DNA from: Gp13-AA77 sp035946735
GTDB taxonomy: Bacteria > Acidobacteriota > Terriglobia > UBA7540
Direction: 5' to 3'
Length of the DNA: 64,000 nucleotides
Assembly (NCBI GenBank): GCA_035946735.1
Contig: DASYYZ010000098.1
Span: 62,001 to 126,000 of the forward strand
Part shown: positions 43,611-51,623 of the stretch, piece after piece
Numbering within the stretch: position 1 is the first letter of the stretch
Layout of the letters: each line of letters starts with the position of its first letter
Program-made: the position numbers and the translations under genes
Notes under the pieces: model-generated
The model's input: the letters and a program-made list of their open reading frames with translations, nothing else
Database searches by the model: none
Told to the model about the DNA's origin: nothing

Positions 43611-44858
43611 CTATGGAACCTCCGCCTCTGAACCAATCGTCTGCTGGGTCACCCCGGGTGGCGTGACCGCCGAGGATGAGCTGTCCTCGTTTCCGGAGGC
43701 GGGCAGTGAACGTGCGTGACACTCCTGATACAACGCCGTCTCTCGTTTTGATTTCGCGTCGTCTCCGAGAGACTTGTAGGCCCTGGCAAGGAAGAAATGC
43801 GAGACTTCGTTGCTGGAATTTACCTTGACCGCCGCAATCAGGTGGGGCACCGCCTCGCCCGGTTTCTGCAGAGAAATCAGCGCCCGGGCCACCGCGATCT
43901 GAGCTTGCTCGAAATTCGGATCGATCTCGACAGCCCGAAGGAAGTGTCCGCCAGCCTGCTCCGAGTTGCCGCCCCGCCGATAAATCTCTCCGATCTCATA
44001 TTCGGCGCCCGCGTTCCTCGGGTCAGCGGCAATTGCCGCCTGGAACTCCTTCAGAGCCTCGTCGCGCGCCTCCTCGCTATCCGGACTGCTCAGCAGCAAC
44101 GCCCGTCCCAGCCGATAGTGGACTGCAGGCATCTCGGGATCGGACGCGATCACCTTCCGGTACTGAATAATCGCGAGATCATAACGCTTCTGAGCTTCGA
44201 GGGCTTCGCCGAACGCCATCACTTTCCAGGGTGAGTTTGGGGCCACGGCCACAAGGCGAGTCATGGTCTCGAGAGCGCGGTCACCGTAGAGGTGGGAGAC
44301 ACGGTAGAGTACTTCCGGATCGTCGGGGTTTCGCCGCAGCATCTCCTCGCTCACTTCAAGCGCCTTGGTCGGTTCGTCAAGCGACGAGTCAGTTTGCATC
44401 AGTTTGAGACCAACCGTGCGGCCGATTTCGAGGCTGGGCGGATTGTGGAAGGCTGCCTCAAGTTCAGGCTGGGCCCGCTTCCAGCGCCCAATTTCGGCAT
44501 CACAAAGCGCCAGCATCAGCCTTCCATTTGCGATCCCCGGATTCAACTGTACGGCTCTCTGGAATGCTGCTGCGGCCTCGGGGTACCGGCGCTCGGTGTA
44601 ATAAACCATGCCCAGATTGGCGTGAACTTCGGCGACGCCGGGGGTGAGCCGGGCGAGTTTTTCGAGGGCGTTGGCAGCGGCGTTGAGATCTTTGGCTGCC
44701 ATCGCCTGGTCCGCCTCCTGCGTATAGTGGCGGATCGACGCTTCGTCACGCTGGCCTTGCACCCTGCTGCCTTTCAGACTGATGAGGGCGATGCAAAGAC
44801 AACAAACGGTCGCGCCAGACCGGCGGGCGAAGGATGGCGTAAGCGTGACGCTCAACAT
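43611..44858 (-). CDS. Exported tetratricopeptide-repeat protein A
   Basis: A 415-residue TPR protein. A hydrophobic segment at residues 14-30 (GATVCCLCIALISLKGS) marks export or anchoring. At least eight TPR units can be traced, for example HANLGMVYYTERRYPEAAAAFQRAVQLNP, YDLAIIQYRKVIASDPEMP and AGGHFLRAVEIDPNFEQA (each given in part). The C-terminus is low complexity (SGNEDSSSSAVTPPG). It is divergent from, and homologous to, the next TPR gene (both share an EALKEF/EAEKEF unit followed by A-DP-NA). Function is unknown; TPRs serve protein-protein contact. Confidence 0.8.
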   Translation of the reverse strand: MLSVTLTPSFARRSGATVCCLCIALISLKGSRVQGQRDEASIRHYTQEADQAMAAKDLNAAANALEKLARLTPGVAEVHANLGMVYYTERRYPEAAAAFQRAVQLNPGIANGRLMLALCDAEIGRWKRAQPELEAAFHNPPSLEIGRTVGLKLMQTDSSLDEPTKALEVSEEMLRRNPDDPEVLYRVSHLYGDRALETMTRLVAVAPNSPWKVMAFGEALEAQKRYDLAIIQYRKVIASDPEMPAVHYRLGRALLLSSPDSEEARDEALKEFQAAIAADPRNAGAEYEIGEIYRRGGNSEQAGGHFLRAVEIDPNFEQAQIAVARALISLQKPGEAVPHLIAAVKVNSSNEVSHFFLARAYKSLGDDAKSKRETALYQECHARSLPASGNEDSSSSAVTPPGVTQQTIGSEAEVP

Positions 44859-45003
44859 GAGTTGCCTTGGCTAACCTCTCATCGCTGGGAGAGGATGCCG
44901 CGCGAAGTAGGTTCTACAGCGGCCTGCTAGAATGCCAGTGTAGCAGCAACGGCCACGAGTCATAGACTTTGGCCTCAACATCAGGCAAGGTGAAATTCGA
45001 AAG

Positions 45004-46206
45004 ATGCGCAGAAGCTGTCGATGGGGCATGCAATCCTTCTTATGTGTTTTTCTAGTGACGGTATCTGCCTTCGCAGCTCAGACCAACGTCCGATTTGAGA
45101 TTGAACAGCACTATGCGAAGGCTCAGGCGGCGCTCCACTCGAATCAAAATGCCGTTGCCGAAAAGGAGTTCCGTGAGATCCTGCGGCTCGATCCCAGGAG
45201 CGCGTCAGCGCATGCGAATCTGGGATCGATTGCCTTTACGGAAAAGGATTATGCGCGGGCCTCCGAAGAATTCCAGAGCGCCCTCAATCTCCAGCCGAAC
45301 CTCTGGAATGCCAAAGCGTTCCTCGGGATGAGCGAGCTTCGCCTGGGGCATCGAGATTCCGCGCGCCGGCTGCTCGAGGAATCGCTTACGCACCTGCAGG
45401 ATGACCATGTGAAGTCCGAGGCCGGCATCGATCTCGTGGACCTTGACTACCAGTCGGCTGATCTCGACCGGGCCGTCGACGTACTGCGGCTGTTGTTGCG
45501 CATCGAGCCGCCCAGTGCCGCAGTGATCTACACTGCCTACCGTACCTACTCCGAGCTGGCGGCACGCGCCCTGGCGAATCTGGCGTCCACGGCGCCCGAC
45601 TCGGCAGAAATGCATCAGGTCCTCGCTCAGGCTGCGGCCAGCCAGGATGACTTTGCGGGCGCGATTGCGCAATATCGAAAGGCGCTCGAGTCCAATCCTC
45701 AGCTTCCCGAGGTCCACTATGAACTTGGGCAGATGGCTTTGGCGAACTCGCAGGCTGAGCCCGCCCGCCAGGAGGCGGAGAAAGAATTCAATCTGAGTCT
45801 GGCCGAAGACCCGAGCAATGCTTACGATCATTATATGTTGGGGGAGATCGCCTGGCTGCGCTCGAAGCCCCAAGACGCTCTCGCCGCCTACGAGCGGGCC
45901 TTGGCATTGGACCCTGGCCTTGTCGACGCCCATATTGCCGCCGGAAAAGCTCTCGTGCTGTTGGATCGTCCTGCGGAAGCGCTCAACCAGTTGCAGGAGG
46001 CAGTGCGCCTCGACCCGAGCAACGAGGTGGCGCACTACCGGTTGGGTCAGGCCTATCGCAAGCTCGGCCGCGCCGAGGACGCCGACCGCGAACAGGCTGC
46101 CTTCCGGCAACTGCGCGACTCTCACGAGCCGGTCCGCGCCCTGTATCAACAGGTGCAGGAGCGGTTGATCCTGCATCAGACGGTTGAACCGGGCGAGTCG
46201 CCCTGA
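45004..46206 (+). CDS. Exported tetratricopeptide-repeat protein B
   Basis: A 400-residue TPR protein with a signal peptide (residues 1-26, MQSFLCVFLVTVSAFAAQ after a short basic start). TPR units run from about 30 to the end: AVAEKEFREILRLDPRSA, YARASEEFQSALNLQPN, FAGAIAQYRKALESNPQLP, PQDALAAYERALALDPGL, PAEALNQLQEAVRLDPS. It is divergent from its paralogue with 145 nt between. Together they probably form an envelope scaffold pair; the operators of the sugar genes on either side do not reach here, so they may be unrelated to sugar use. In Acidobacteriota such genes often accompany ASPIC/UnbV proteins, which are absent here. Confidence 0.8.
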   Translation: MRRSCRWGMQSFLCVFLVTVSAFAAQTNVRFEIEQHYAKAQAALHSNQNAVAEKEFREILRLDPRSASAHANLGSIAFTEKDYARASEEFQSALNLQPNLWNAKAFLGMSELRLGHRDSARRLLEESLTHLQDDHVKSEAGIDLVDLDYQSADLDRAVDVLRLLLRIEPPSAAVIYTAYRTYSELAARALANLASTAPDSAEMHQVLAQAAASQDDFAGAIAQYRKALESNPQLPEVHYELGQMALANSQAEPARQEAEKEFNLSLAEDPSNAYDHYMLGEIAWLRSKPQDALAAYERALALDPGLVDAHIAAGKALVLLDRPAEALNQLQEAVRLDPSNEVAHYRLGQAYRKLGRAEDADREQAAFRQLRDSHEPVRALYQQVQERLILHQTVEPGESP

Positions 46207-46234
46207 GAAGCGGGCATCTCAGTCCGGGCCAAAC

Positions 46235-47656
46235 TCAAGTGTAAACGTGATGATCAATCTTTAGAATCTGGCAGACCGTTATCAATTCCTTCGTCCAGTC
46301 GCCATAGCAACCGTGAATGTGGTTGGAATCGTACGTGGAGATGAATTCCTCGGCCGATACCTTGAGGCGCGCAAACGCGTGCGGCCACTCCTTGGTGGTA
46401 GCCTCCGCCTTGGCCCAGTTCTTGGCCTCATCAAAAAGCACAAATTCCGCCGGCACGATCGCCATCCAATACTTTCCATTCTTGCGCGTCAGCCTTGCCA
46501 GCGTTACCTCGCCCGGCTGAGCGAAATGCATCACCGAGGCGCCGCCGGCGGGGAAATAAAAGATCTCCGGCCAGAAATGAACCTGAGGCAGATTATCTTC
46601 GGGCCGCTTGGATCGCCCGGCGAAGAAGGTGGCGTGGGCGCCGGAATTACAAAGATCGAAGAAGTTGTCCTCGGCATCGTAGTGGCGCACATCCGCAAAG
46701 AGCACCGGTTCGCCCGTAACGTGTTTGAACAGTTCCATCGTCAAGGCGCCGTCCATATCGGCTTCAGTGGCGCAGACCACAGGATCCTTGGGGCCTTCGA
46801 AGTCGTAAGGATCGTTCGAGAAGGCGTCGATGATGTCCTCGGTGGTGAAATTGTCGGTCATCTCGGGCTGCGCTTTGACGCCGAAAAAGTCAATCGCCTT
46901 CTCATGATTAATCTCGAGCACGGCGTAGTAGCTCCGAATTTGCCGCTTCAGTAGATCCGGGGTCAGCTTCTTGCCGTCATAGTGAATGTTCTTGCCCGCG
47001 AGCCGCTCGACCCAGTTGAAGGCGTGTTCCACGCGGTCGCGGTCCACAAGCTCGGACCGCCGAATGATCTCGTACTGGTCGATGTGCTCGACGTCGATGC
47101 CGAAGTCGCGCTTCCATTGGTCGGCGTTGGCGACGGCCGTATACATGCCCATGGGGCGGCCGCCGTACAGCCCAAAACTCTCGCCTTTCAGGCGGCTGGT
47201 GGCGACAGCGCCGCGCAGAAATGCCGTTATCTTCGCGAACACCCGATCGTCTGACACGTCCCCTTGAGCGCGCCCGTGCGAACGGCCTACCTGATCCATC
47301 GCGCCGGCCGCAGCCAGCATTCCAACCATGCCCGGACGGCTGGGATTGATGTTGGAGAACATCAGGTACGGCCCGGGTGCAAACTCGGTGGCGATCATGG
47401 TCAGGTGGGGGAAACACCAGATGGCGTAGTTCAGAATCGTAGCCTCGACCCCGGCTTCGCGCAGGCGCCGGCCTTCGCGCTTGGCAACATCCGGATGCCA
47501 CACCATCTCTTCGCCGGCGACAACCTCATATTCTCCGGTCGCTTCGAGTCGCGCTCGAAGTCTGTTCTGAAAATCCACATTCATCTCGCGTTGCATCTCA
47601 TGAGCAAACTTGCGCCCATCGGAAAAGGTCAGCAGACCCACTTTTCTTTTAGTCAT
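46235..47656 (-). CDS. L-fucose isomerase-like sugar isomerase
   Basis: A 473-residue protein related to the L-fucose/L-arabinose isomerase superfamily. Recognisable are LLTFSDGRKFAHEM, ILNYAIWCFPHLTMIA, MFSNINPSRPGMVGML, SFGLYGGRPMGMYTA, CATEADMDGALTMELFKHV (metal-ligand Glu and Asp) and the C-terminal SNHIHGCYGDW (His ligand). FucI enzymes interconvert L-fucose and L-fuculose and also D-arabinose and D-ribulose. It is about 120 residues shorter than Escherichia coli FucI. ATG 47656 follows AAGGAG. It is divergent from a ribose-type ABC importer with a LacI operator between them, so a pentose or deoxyhexose is the likely substrate. The two genes together make import plus first metabolic step. 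Confidence 0.85.
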   Translation of the reverse strand: MTKRKVGLLTFSDGRKFAHEMQREMNVDFQNRLRARLEATGEYEVVAGEEMVWHPDVAKREGRRLREAGVEATILNYAIWCFPHLTMIATEFAPGPYLMFSNINPSRPGMVGMLAAAGAMDQVGRSHGRAQGDVSDDRVFAKITAFLRGAVATSRLKGESFGLYGGRPMGMYTAVANADQWKRDFGIDVEHIDQYEIIRRSELVDRDRVEHAFNWVERLAGKNIHYDGKKLTPDLLKRQIRSYYAVLEINHEKAIDFFGVKAQPEMTDNFTTEDIIDAFSNDPYDFEGPKDPVVCATEADMDGALTMELFKHVTGEPVLFADVRHYDAEDNFFDLCNSGAHATFFAGRSKRPEDNLPQVHFWPEIFYFPAGGASVMHFAQPGEVTLARLTRKNGKYWMAIVPAEFVLFDEAKNWAKAEATTKEWPHAFARLKVSAEEFISTYDSNHIHGCYGDWTKELITVCQILKIDHHVYT

Positions 47657-47683
47657 CGATCTCCTTGTTCGGCGGAGATTTCA

Positions 47684-47698
47684 TTGAAATCGTTTCAA
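47684..47698. promoter_or_regulatory. LacI-type operator, site 2
   Basis: A perfect inverted repeat TTGAAA-TCG-TTTCAA lies 28-42 nt upstream of the isomerase start and about 75 nt upstream of the ABC transporter start, so one bound regulator could control both divergent units. It shares 12 of 14 bases with the site at 41987-42000. Confidence 0.65.
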
Positions 47699-47771
47699 AA
47701 TTTTTCCCGACCGCTTCGAGCGTTCTAGATTATGCTCAAAAGCCGTGAGATTGGCAACGTAAATTCGGCGG

Positions 47772-49364
47772 GTGTCGAAATCGAATATGGTCGATTCAAC
47801 CGGGAAGAGGTACCCAGGCGGATCCGAGCTGCTTCGAGCCAAGGCCGTGACGAAGCACTATGACGGGGTTTTCGCCTTGCAGGGCGCCGAGTTCTCCGTG
47901 AATGAGGGCGAAGTCCACGCATTAATGGGTGAGAACGGCGCCGGCAAGAGCACCCTCGCCAAAATCATCGCAGGAGCGGTGCGCGCCGATAGCGCCAAGA
48001 TCCTGTTGCGTGGGCGCGAAGTTTCGATTTCGAGTCCGCTGGACGCGCAGCGGCTTGGAATATCGATTATTTTTCAGGAGCTGGATTTGTTTCCGCATCT
48101 GACGGTTGACGAGAATATCGCCATCGGCAACTTGATGATCGAGCGCAGCCCCTACGTCAGACGTCAGGAGCTCGACTCCGCCTGCAAGCCTTTCCTGGAC
48201 CAGGCCGGCGTCACTCACTCTCCGCGGAGATTGCTCGGCGAGCTGCCGATCGCTCAGATGCAACTGGTGGCGATCGCCCGCGCCTTGAGTCTCGACGCAA
48301 AACTCATCCTGATGGACGAACCCACCAGCTCGTTGTCGGACGATGCCGTGGAGCGGCTTTTTGAAACGATACGAGGGCTCAAGCTGCGTGGAGTCTCCGT
48401 AGTGCTTGTATCTCACAAAATCAAGGAGATATTCCGCGTTTGTGATCGGATCACCGTGCTGCGCGACGGCGTGACAGTTGGCACCCGGGCCGTAAGCCAA
48501 ACGGACGCGAACGAGCTCATCACCTTGATGGCAGGCCGTACGCTCAAGGAACGCTCCCGCCTCCGGCACAGGGTCTCCGATAGGGTGGCGCTGTCGGTTT
48601 CGCATCTCAGCACGGATCACGTCCGCGACATTTCGTTTGAGCTTCGGCGCGGCGAGGTGCTGGGCGTGGCGGGACTGGTGGGAGCAGGCCGGAGCGAGCT
48701 CGGGGCAGCCTTGTTCGGGCTGAGCCGTGTCCGCGGCGGCGCAGTCAAGATGAACGGGCGGAGCCTAAACATCACTTCTCCGCGGGCGGCGATGAAGGCC
48801 GGCCTTGCCCTGCTGCCCGAGGATCGCAAGCTCCAGGGATTGATGATGCAGATGAGCGTGATCGAGAACAGCACCCTGACTGTGCTCCCGCGTTTTCGCT
48901 CCGGCGGTATGCTGAAGCGCCGCGATGAGATTGCGGCCATGGAAGGCGTACACAAGCGGACCGCTCTCAAGACAGCATCGTACGACATCGCCGTGAGCCG
49001 CCTCAGCGGAGGAAACCAGCAGAAGGTTCTGCTCGCAAAATGGTTGCTGGCGGACCCGGAAGTGCTGTTCCTTGACGAACCGACCCGCGGAATCGATGTG
49101 AGCGCCAAGGCCGACATCTACGAAATGATCGATGACGTGGCGAGCGCCGGGAAGGGGATCATTTTCGTCAGCTCGGAGTTGCCGGAACTGCTCCAGTGCT
49201 GCGACCGCATCATGGTTCTGCACGAGGGGCGAAATGCGGGAATTCTGGAAGGTGACGGCGCCACACAGGAAGCCATCATGTCACTTGCCACAGCTACCGC
49301 CTCCGGCCCCGAGTTCGGGCACACCGCGATCGCTAAGCGTTCGGAGATTCGACTTGGAGATTAA
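47772..49364 (+). CDS. Sugar ABC transporter ATP-binding protein (RbsA/AraG type)
   Basis: A 530-residue double ATPase energising sugar import. The first nucleotide-binding domain has Walker A GENGAGKST, Walker B LILMDEPTSSLSD, and a divergent signature; the second has the degenerate Walker A GLVGAGRSE (Lys replaced by Arg, usual in this family), signature LSGGNQQKV and Walker B VLFLDEPTRGIDV. The start is GTG 47772; ATG 47787 is an alternative. The permease gene overlaps its end by 11 nt, and a lipoprotein-binding protein gene follows. The operon is probably controlled by the LacI operator at 47684-47698. Homology is to ribose, arabinose, galactose or xylose importers. Confidence 0.94.
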   Translation: MSKSNMVDSTGKRYPGGSELLRAKAVTKHYDGVFALQGAEFSVNEGEVHALMGENGAGKSTLAKIIAGAVRADSAKILLRGREVSISSPLDAQRLGISIIFQELDLFPHLTVDENIAIGNLMIERSPYVRRQELDSACKPFLDQAGVTHSPRRLLGELPIAQMQLVAIARALSLDAKLILMDEPTSSLSDDAVERLFETIRGLKLRGVSVVLVSHKIKEIFRVCDRITVLRDGVTVGTRAVSQTDANELITLMAGRTLKERSRLRHRVSDRVALSVSHLSTDHVRDISFELRRGEVLGVAGLVGAGRSELGAALFGLSRVRGGAVKMNGRSLNITSPRAAMKAGLALLPEDRKLQGLMMQMSVIENSTLTVLPRFRSGGMLKRRDEIAAMEGVHKRTALKTASYDIAVSRLSGGNQQKVLLAKWLLADPEVLFLDEPTRGIDVSAKADIYEMIDDVASAGKGIIFVSSELPELLQCCDRIMVLHEGRNAGILEGDGATQEAIMSLATATASGPEFGHTAIAKRSEIRLGD

Positions 49365-50409
49365 GACCTCGGATCGGCTTCCGTCATCCCCGGTGGCGGC
49401 CCGCGTATCGGGCGGCAGACCTGCCGGCATAGCGGGTGCCCTGAGACGAATACTTGGCCGTTTCCAAGGCCTTCCGGCGCTCCTCGGGATCATCCTCGTC
49501 GCCATCGTGCTCTGTCCGCACGCGGCCAACGGCTCCAATATTTTTCTGCAGCCTGGCAACCTCACCGACATCCTGCAGCAAGTGTCGGTGATTGGAATCA
49601 TTGCCGTTGCGATGACCTTCGTGATCCTCACGGCCGGCATCGACCTCAGTGTGGGAAGTATTTTGGCTTTGTCAACCGCGGTCGTCGCGATGGTGCTCAC
49701 AAGGTGGTTTCCTCAGACGGGCAACGCCTGGCATATCGCTTTGGCGATCGCGATAGCTCTGGCGGCGGGAGCGCTGGTGGGCGCGGTCAACGGCCTCGTG
49801 GTATCCGCCGCGAGCATCCAGCCCTTCATCGTCACTCTGGCGACGATGATCGGCGTTCGCGGTCTTGCGAAGTGGCTCACGGCCAACTCCAACATCGACA
49901 TTGGATTTGGCGCCGACGTGGCGGCCGTGTACGCGGACCTCGTCAGCCGCAAAGCGGTGATCATCGGAACGCTGCTGCTGATGGCTGCCGTCTTCTGGGT
50001 AGTGCTCGATCGCACCGTCTTCGGCCGCTACGTGAGGGCCGTGGGGGACAACGAAAAGGCGGCCCGATACACGGGCCTGCCGGTCGGTCGCATCAAGATC
50101 TGGGTGTACACGTTTTCCGGCCTGCTTTCGGCGCTCGCGGGAGTGATCTATGCTGCGGAGAACCATCAAGGCAACCCGAACGCGGGAGTGGCTTATGAGC
50201 TGGATGCCATCGCCGCCGTTGTGATCGGCGGCACCAGCCTGATGGGAGGCAAGGGATCGGTGTCCGGCACGCTCGTGGGCACGTTGATTCTGGGGATTCT
50301 TACAAACGTTCTTCGCCTCAACAACGTAGACAGCAACGTGGAAATGATGGTAAAGGCCGTGATCATTCTGGTGGCCGTCGCCCTCATGGCCGGGCGTAAA
50401 TCAGAATGA
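49354..50409 (+). CDS. Sugar ABC transporter permease (RbsC type)
   Basis: A 351-residue membrane permease with about eight to ten hydrophobic segments (for example VIGIIAVAMTFVILTAGIDLSVG, LAIAIALAAGALVGAVNGLV, AVIIGTLLLMAAVFWVVLD, each given in part). The EAA-like cytoplasmic loop reads AVGDNEKAARYTGLPVGRIK, and the C-terminal AIAAVVIGGTSLMGGKGSVSG is typical of the branched/ribose-type family. The chosen start is TTG 49354, 11 nt inside the ATPase gene, with CGGAG at 49342-49346; earlier starts would add a long overlap with no membrane character. It forms the transport channel with the ATPase upstream. Confidence 0.93.
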   Translation: MEIKTSDRLPSSPVAARVSGGRPAGIAGALRRILGRFQGLPALLGIILVAIVLCPHAANGSNIFLQPGNLTDILQQVSVIGIIAVAMTFVILTAGIDLSVGSILALSTAVVAMVLTRWFPQTGNAWHIALAIAIALAAGALVGAVNGLVVSAASIQPFIVTLATMIGVRGLAKWLTANSNIDIGFGADVAAVYADLVSRKAVIIGTLLLMAAVFWVVLDRTVFGRYVRAVGDNEKAARYTGLPVGRIKIWVYTFSGLLSALAGVIYAAENHQGNPNAGVAYELDAIAAVVIGGTSLMGGKGSVSGTLVGTLILGILTNVLRLNNVDSNVEMMVKAVIILVAVALMAGRKSE

Positions 50410-50460
50410 ACGAAGCCCAAGTGTTTTTGGCAAAACTGCCAGAGATGAGGAAAGAGGATT

Positions 50461-51444
50461 ATGTCGAAGCGCGTAATTGCCGTCGTTCTCTGCGCCTGCC
50501 TTGTTATGCTCGCCGCCTGCCGCTCCTCGAAGCCGGGCGCCGAGGGCGGCAAGAAGCAATATTTCGTGGCGTTCAGCCAGTGCAACAACGCCGAACCCTA
50601 TCGCGCCGCGCAGAACGCGCTGATGACTTCGCTGTGGGCAAAAAACCCCGACGTCAAATTCGTGATCGCGGACGCCGGGCAGGACGATAACAAGCAGATC
50701 GCTCAAATCGACACTTTCATCCGGCAGGCGCCGGATCTGCTGATCGTGGCGCCCAACGAGCGCGCCCCGCTGACCGCCGTAATGGGTCGAGCGGTCCAGG
50801 CCGGGATTCCGGTGATCTGTCTCGAGCGCGACATCCTGCAGCCCAACTACACCACCTTCGTCGGCGCCGACAATCGCGAGATCGGCCGCAAGGCAGGGCA
50901 GTTCATCGTCGACTTTCTCACCAAAAAGTACGGCAAGCCGCAAGGCAACATCGTGCAGATCAGAGGGCTCCTCGGCGTGGCGCCGGAGATCATGCGTAAC
51001 GATGGAGCCCACGAGGTCTTTGCGGAACATCCGCAGATCAAGATCGTGCATGAGGCGGTGGCCGATTGGATCCAGGCGAAAGCCAAGGACCGCATGACGG
51101 AGGCGCTCCGCTCCAACGCCAAGATCGACGTGGTCTATGCCCACAATGATCCGATGGCGATCGGAGCATACCTCGCCGCCAAGGAGCTGGGTCGCGAGAA
51201 GGAGATGATCTTCGTGGGCGTCGATGGATTGGGCGGGCCGAACGGCGGCATCAAGAAGGTGATGGACGGCATTCTGGCCGCTACGTTCGTGTACCCGCTC
51301 TGCGTCGATAAGGCGGTGGAGGTCGGCAATCGGATGCTGCGCGACCACGAGTTCAAGCCGGAGAAAACCTACACTCTGCACTCTGTCATGGTGACTCCCG
51401 AGAATGCGGCGGAAGCGTACAAGGAGTTCACCGTCACCCCGTGA
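50461..51444 (+). CDS. Sugar ABC transporter substrate-binding lipoprotein
   Basis: A 327-residue periplasmic-binding lipoprotein. The lipobox is LAAC with Cys20. The body is a type I periplasmic fold (YFVAFSQCNNAEPYRAAQNA, APDLLIVAPNERAPLTAVM, GIPVICLERDIL, GRKAGQFIVDFL, VYAHNDPMAIGAYLAAKELG, FVGVDGLGG, LAATFVYPLCVDKAVEVG). It supplies a sugar to the permease and ATPase encoded upstream. The order ATPase, permease, binding protein is common in RbsACB-like importers. The binding-site identity cannot be read; the isomerase divergent from the operon hints at a pentose or fucose-like sugar. AGAGG precedes the ATG. Confidence 0.93.
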   Translation: MSKRVIAVVLCACLVMLAACRSSKPGAEGGKKQYFVAFSQCNNAEPYRAAQNALMTSLWAKNPDVKFVIADAGQDDNKQIAQIDTFIRQAPDLLIVAPNERAPLTAVMGRAVQAGIPVICLERDILQPNYTTFVGADNREIGRKAGQFIVDFLTKKYGKPQGNIVQIRGLLGVAPEIMRNDGAHEVFAEHPQIKIVHEAVADWIQAKAKDRMTEALRSNAKIDVVYAHNDPMAIGAYLAAKELGREKEMIFVGVDGLGGPNGGIKKVMDGILAATFVYPLCVDKAVEVGNRMLRDHEFKPEKTYTLHSVMVTPENAAEAYKEFTVTP

Positions 51445-51494
51445 TACAGGAACGCTGAAGAGAGATTCTTGACTTTGGGGAAGCGATAACCTAC

Positions 51495-51612
51495 TGAAGA
51501 TTGCAAAATACAGTGACGACCGCTGCTGTAGCGCCGGTCTGCGACCGGCGTCTTTCGCCGCTCATAGAGCGGCGCTACAGAGAATGACTGTCACTGAATT
51601 TTGCAATCTTCA
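51495..51612. repeat. 118-bp nested palindromic element (REP/MITE-like)
   Basis: A 23-bp arm (51495-51517, starting TGAAGATTGCAAAAT) is repeated in inverted form at 51590-51612 with one mismatch. Inside, CTGTAGCGCCG (51526-51536) pairs with CGGCGCTACAG (51570-51580), and each half folds again: GCCGGTC-TGC-GACCGGC (51533-51549) and GCCGCTC-ATA-GAGCGGC (51557-51573). The whole could form a cruciform with two inner hairpins. It lies in the 179-nt gap between the ABC operon and an acyl-CoA synthetase gene, ending 12 nt before the latter's ATG. Confidence 0.85.
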
Positions 51613-51623
51613 TTAGGCGGCGT

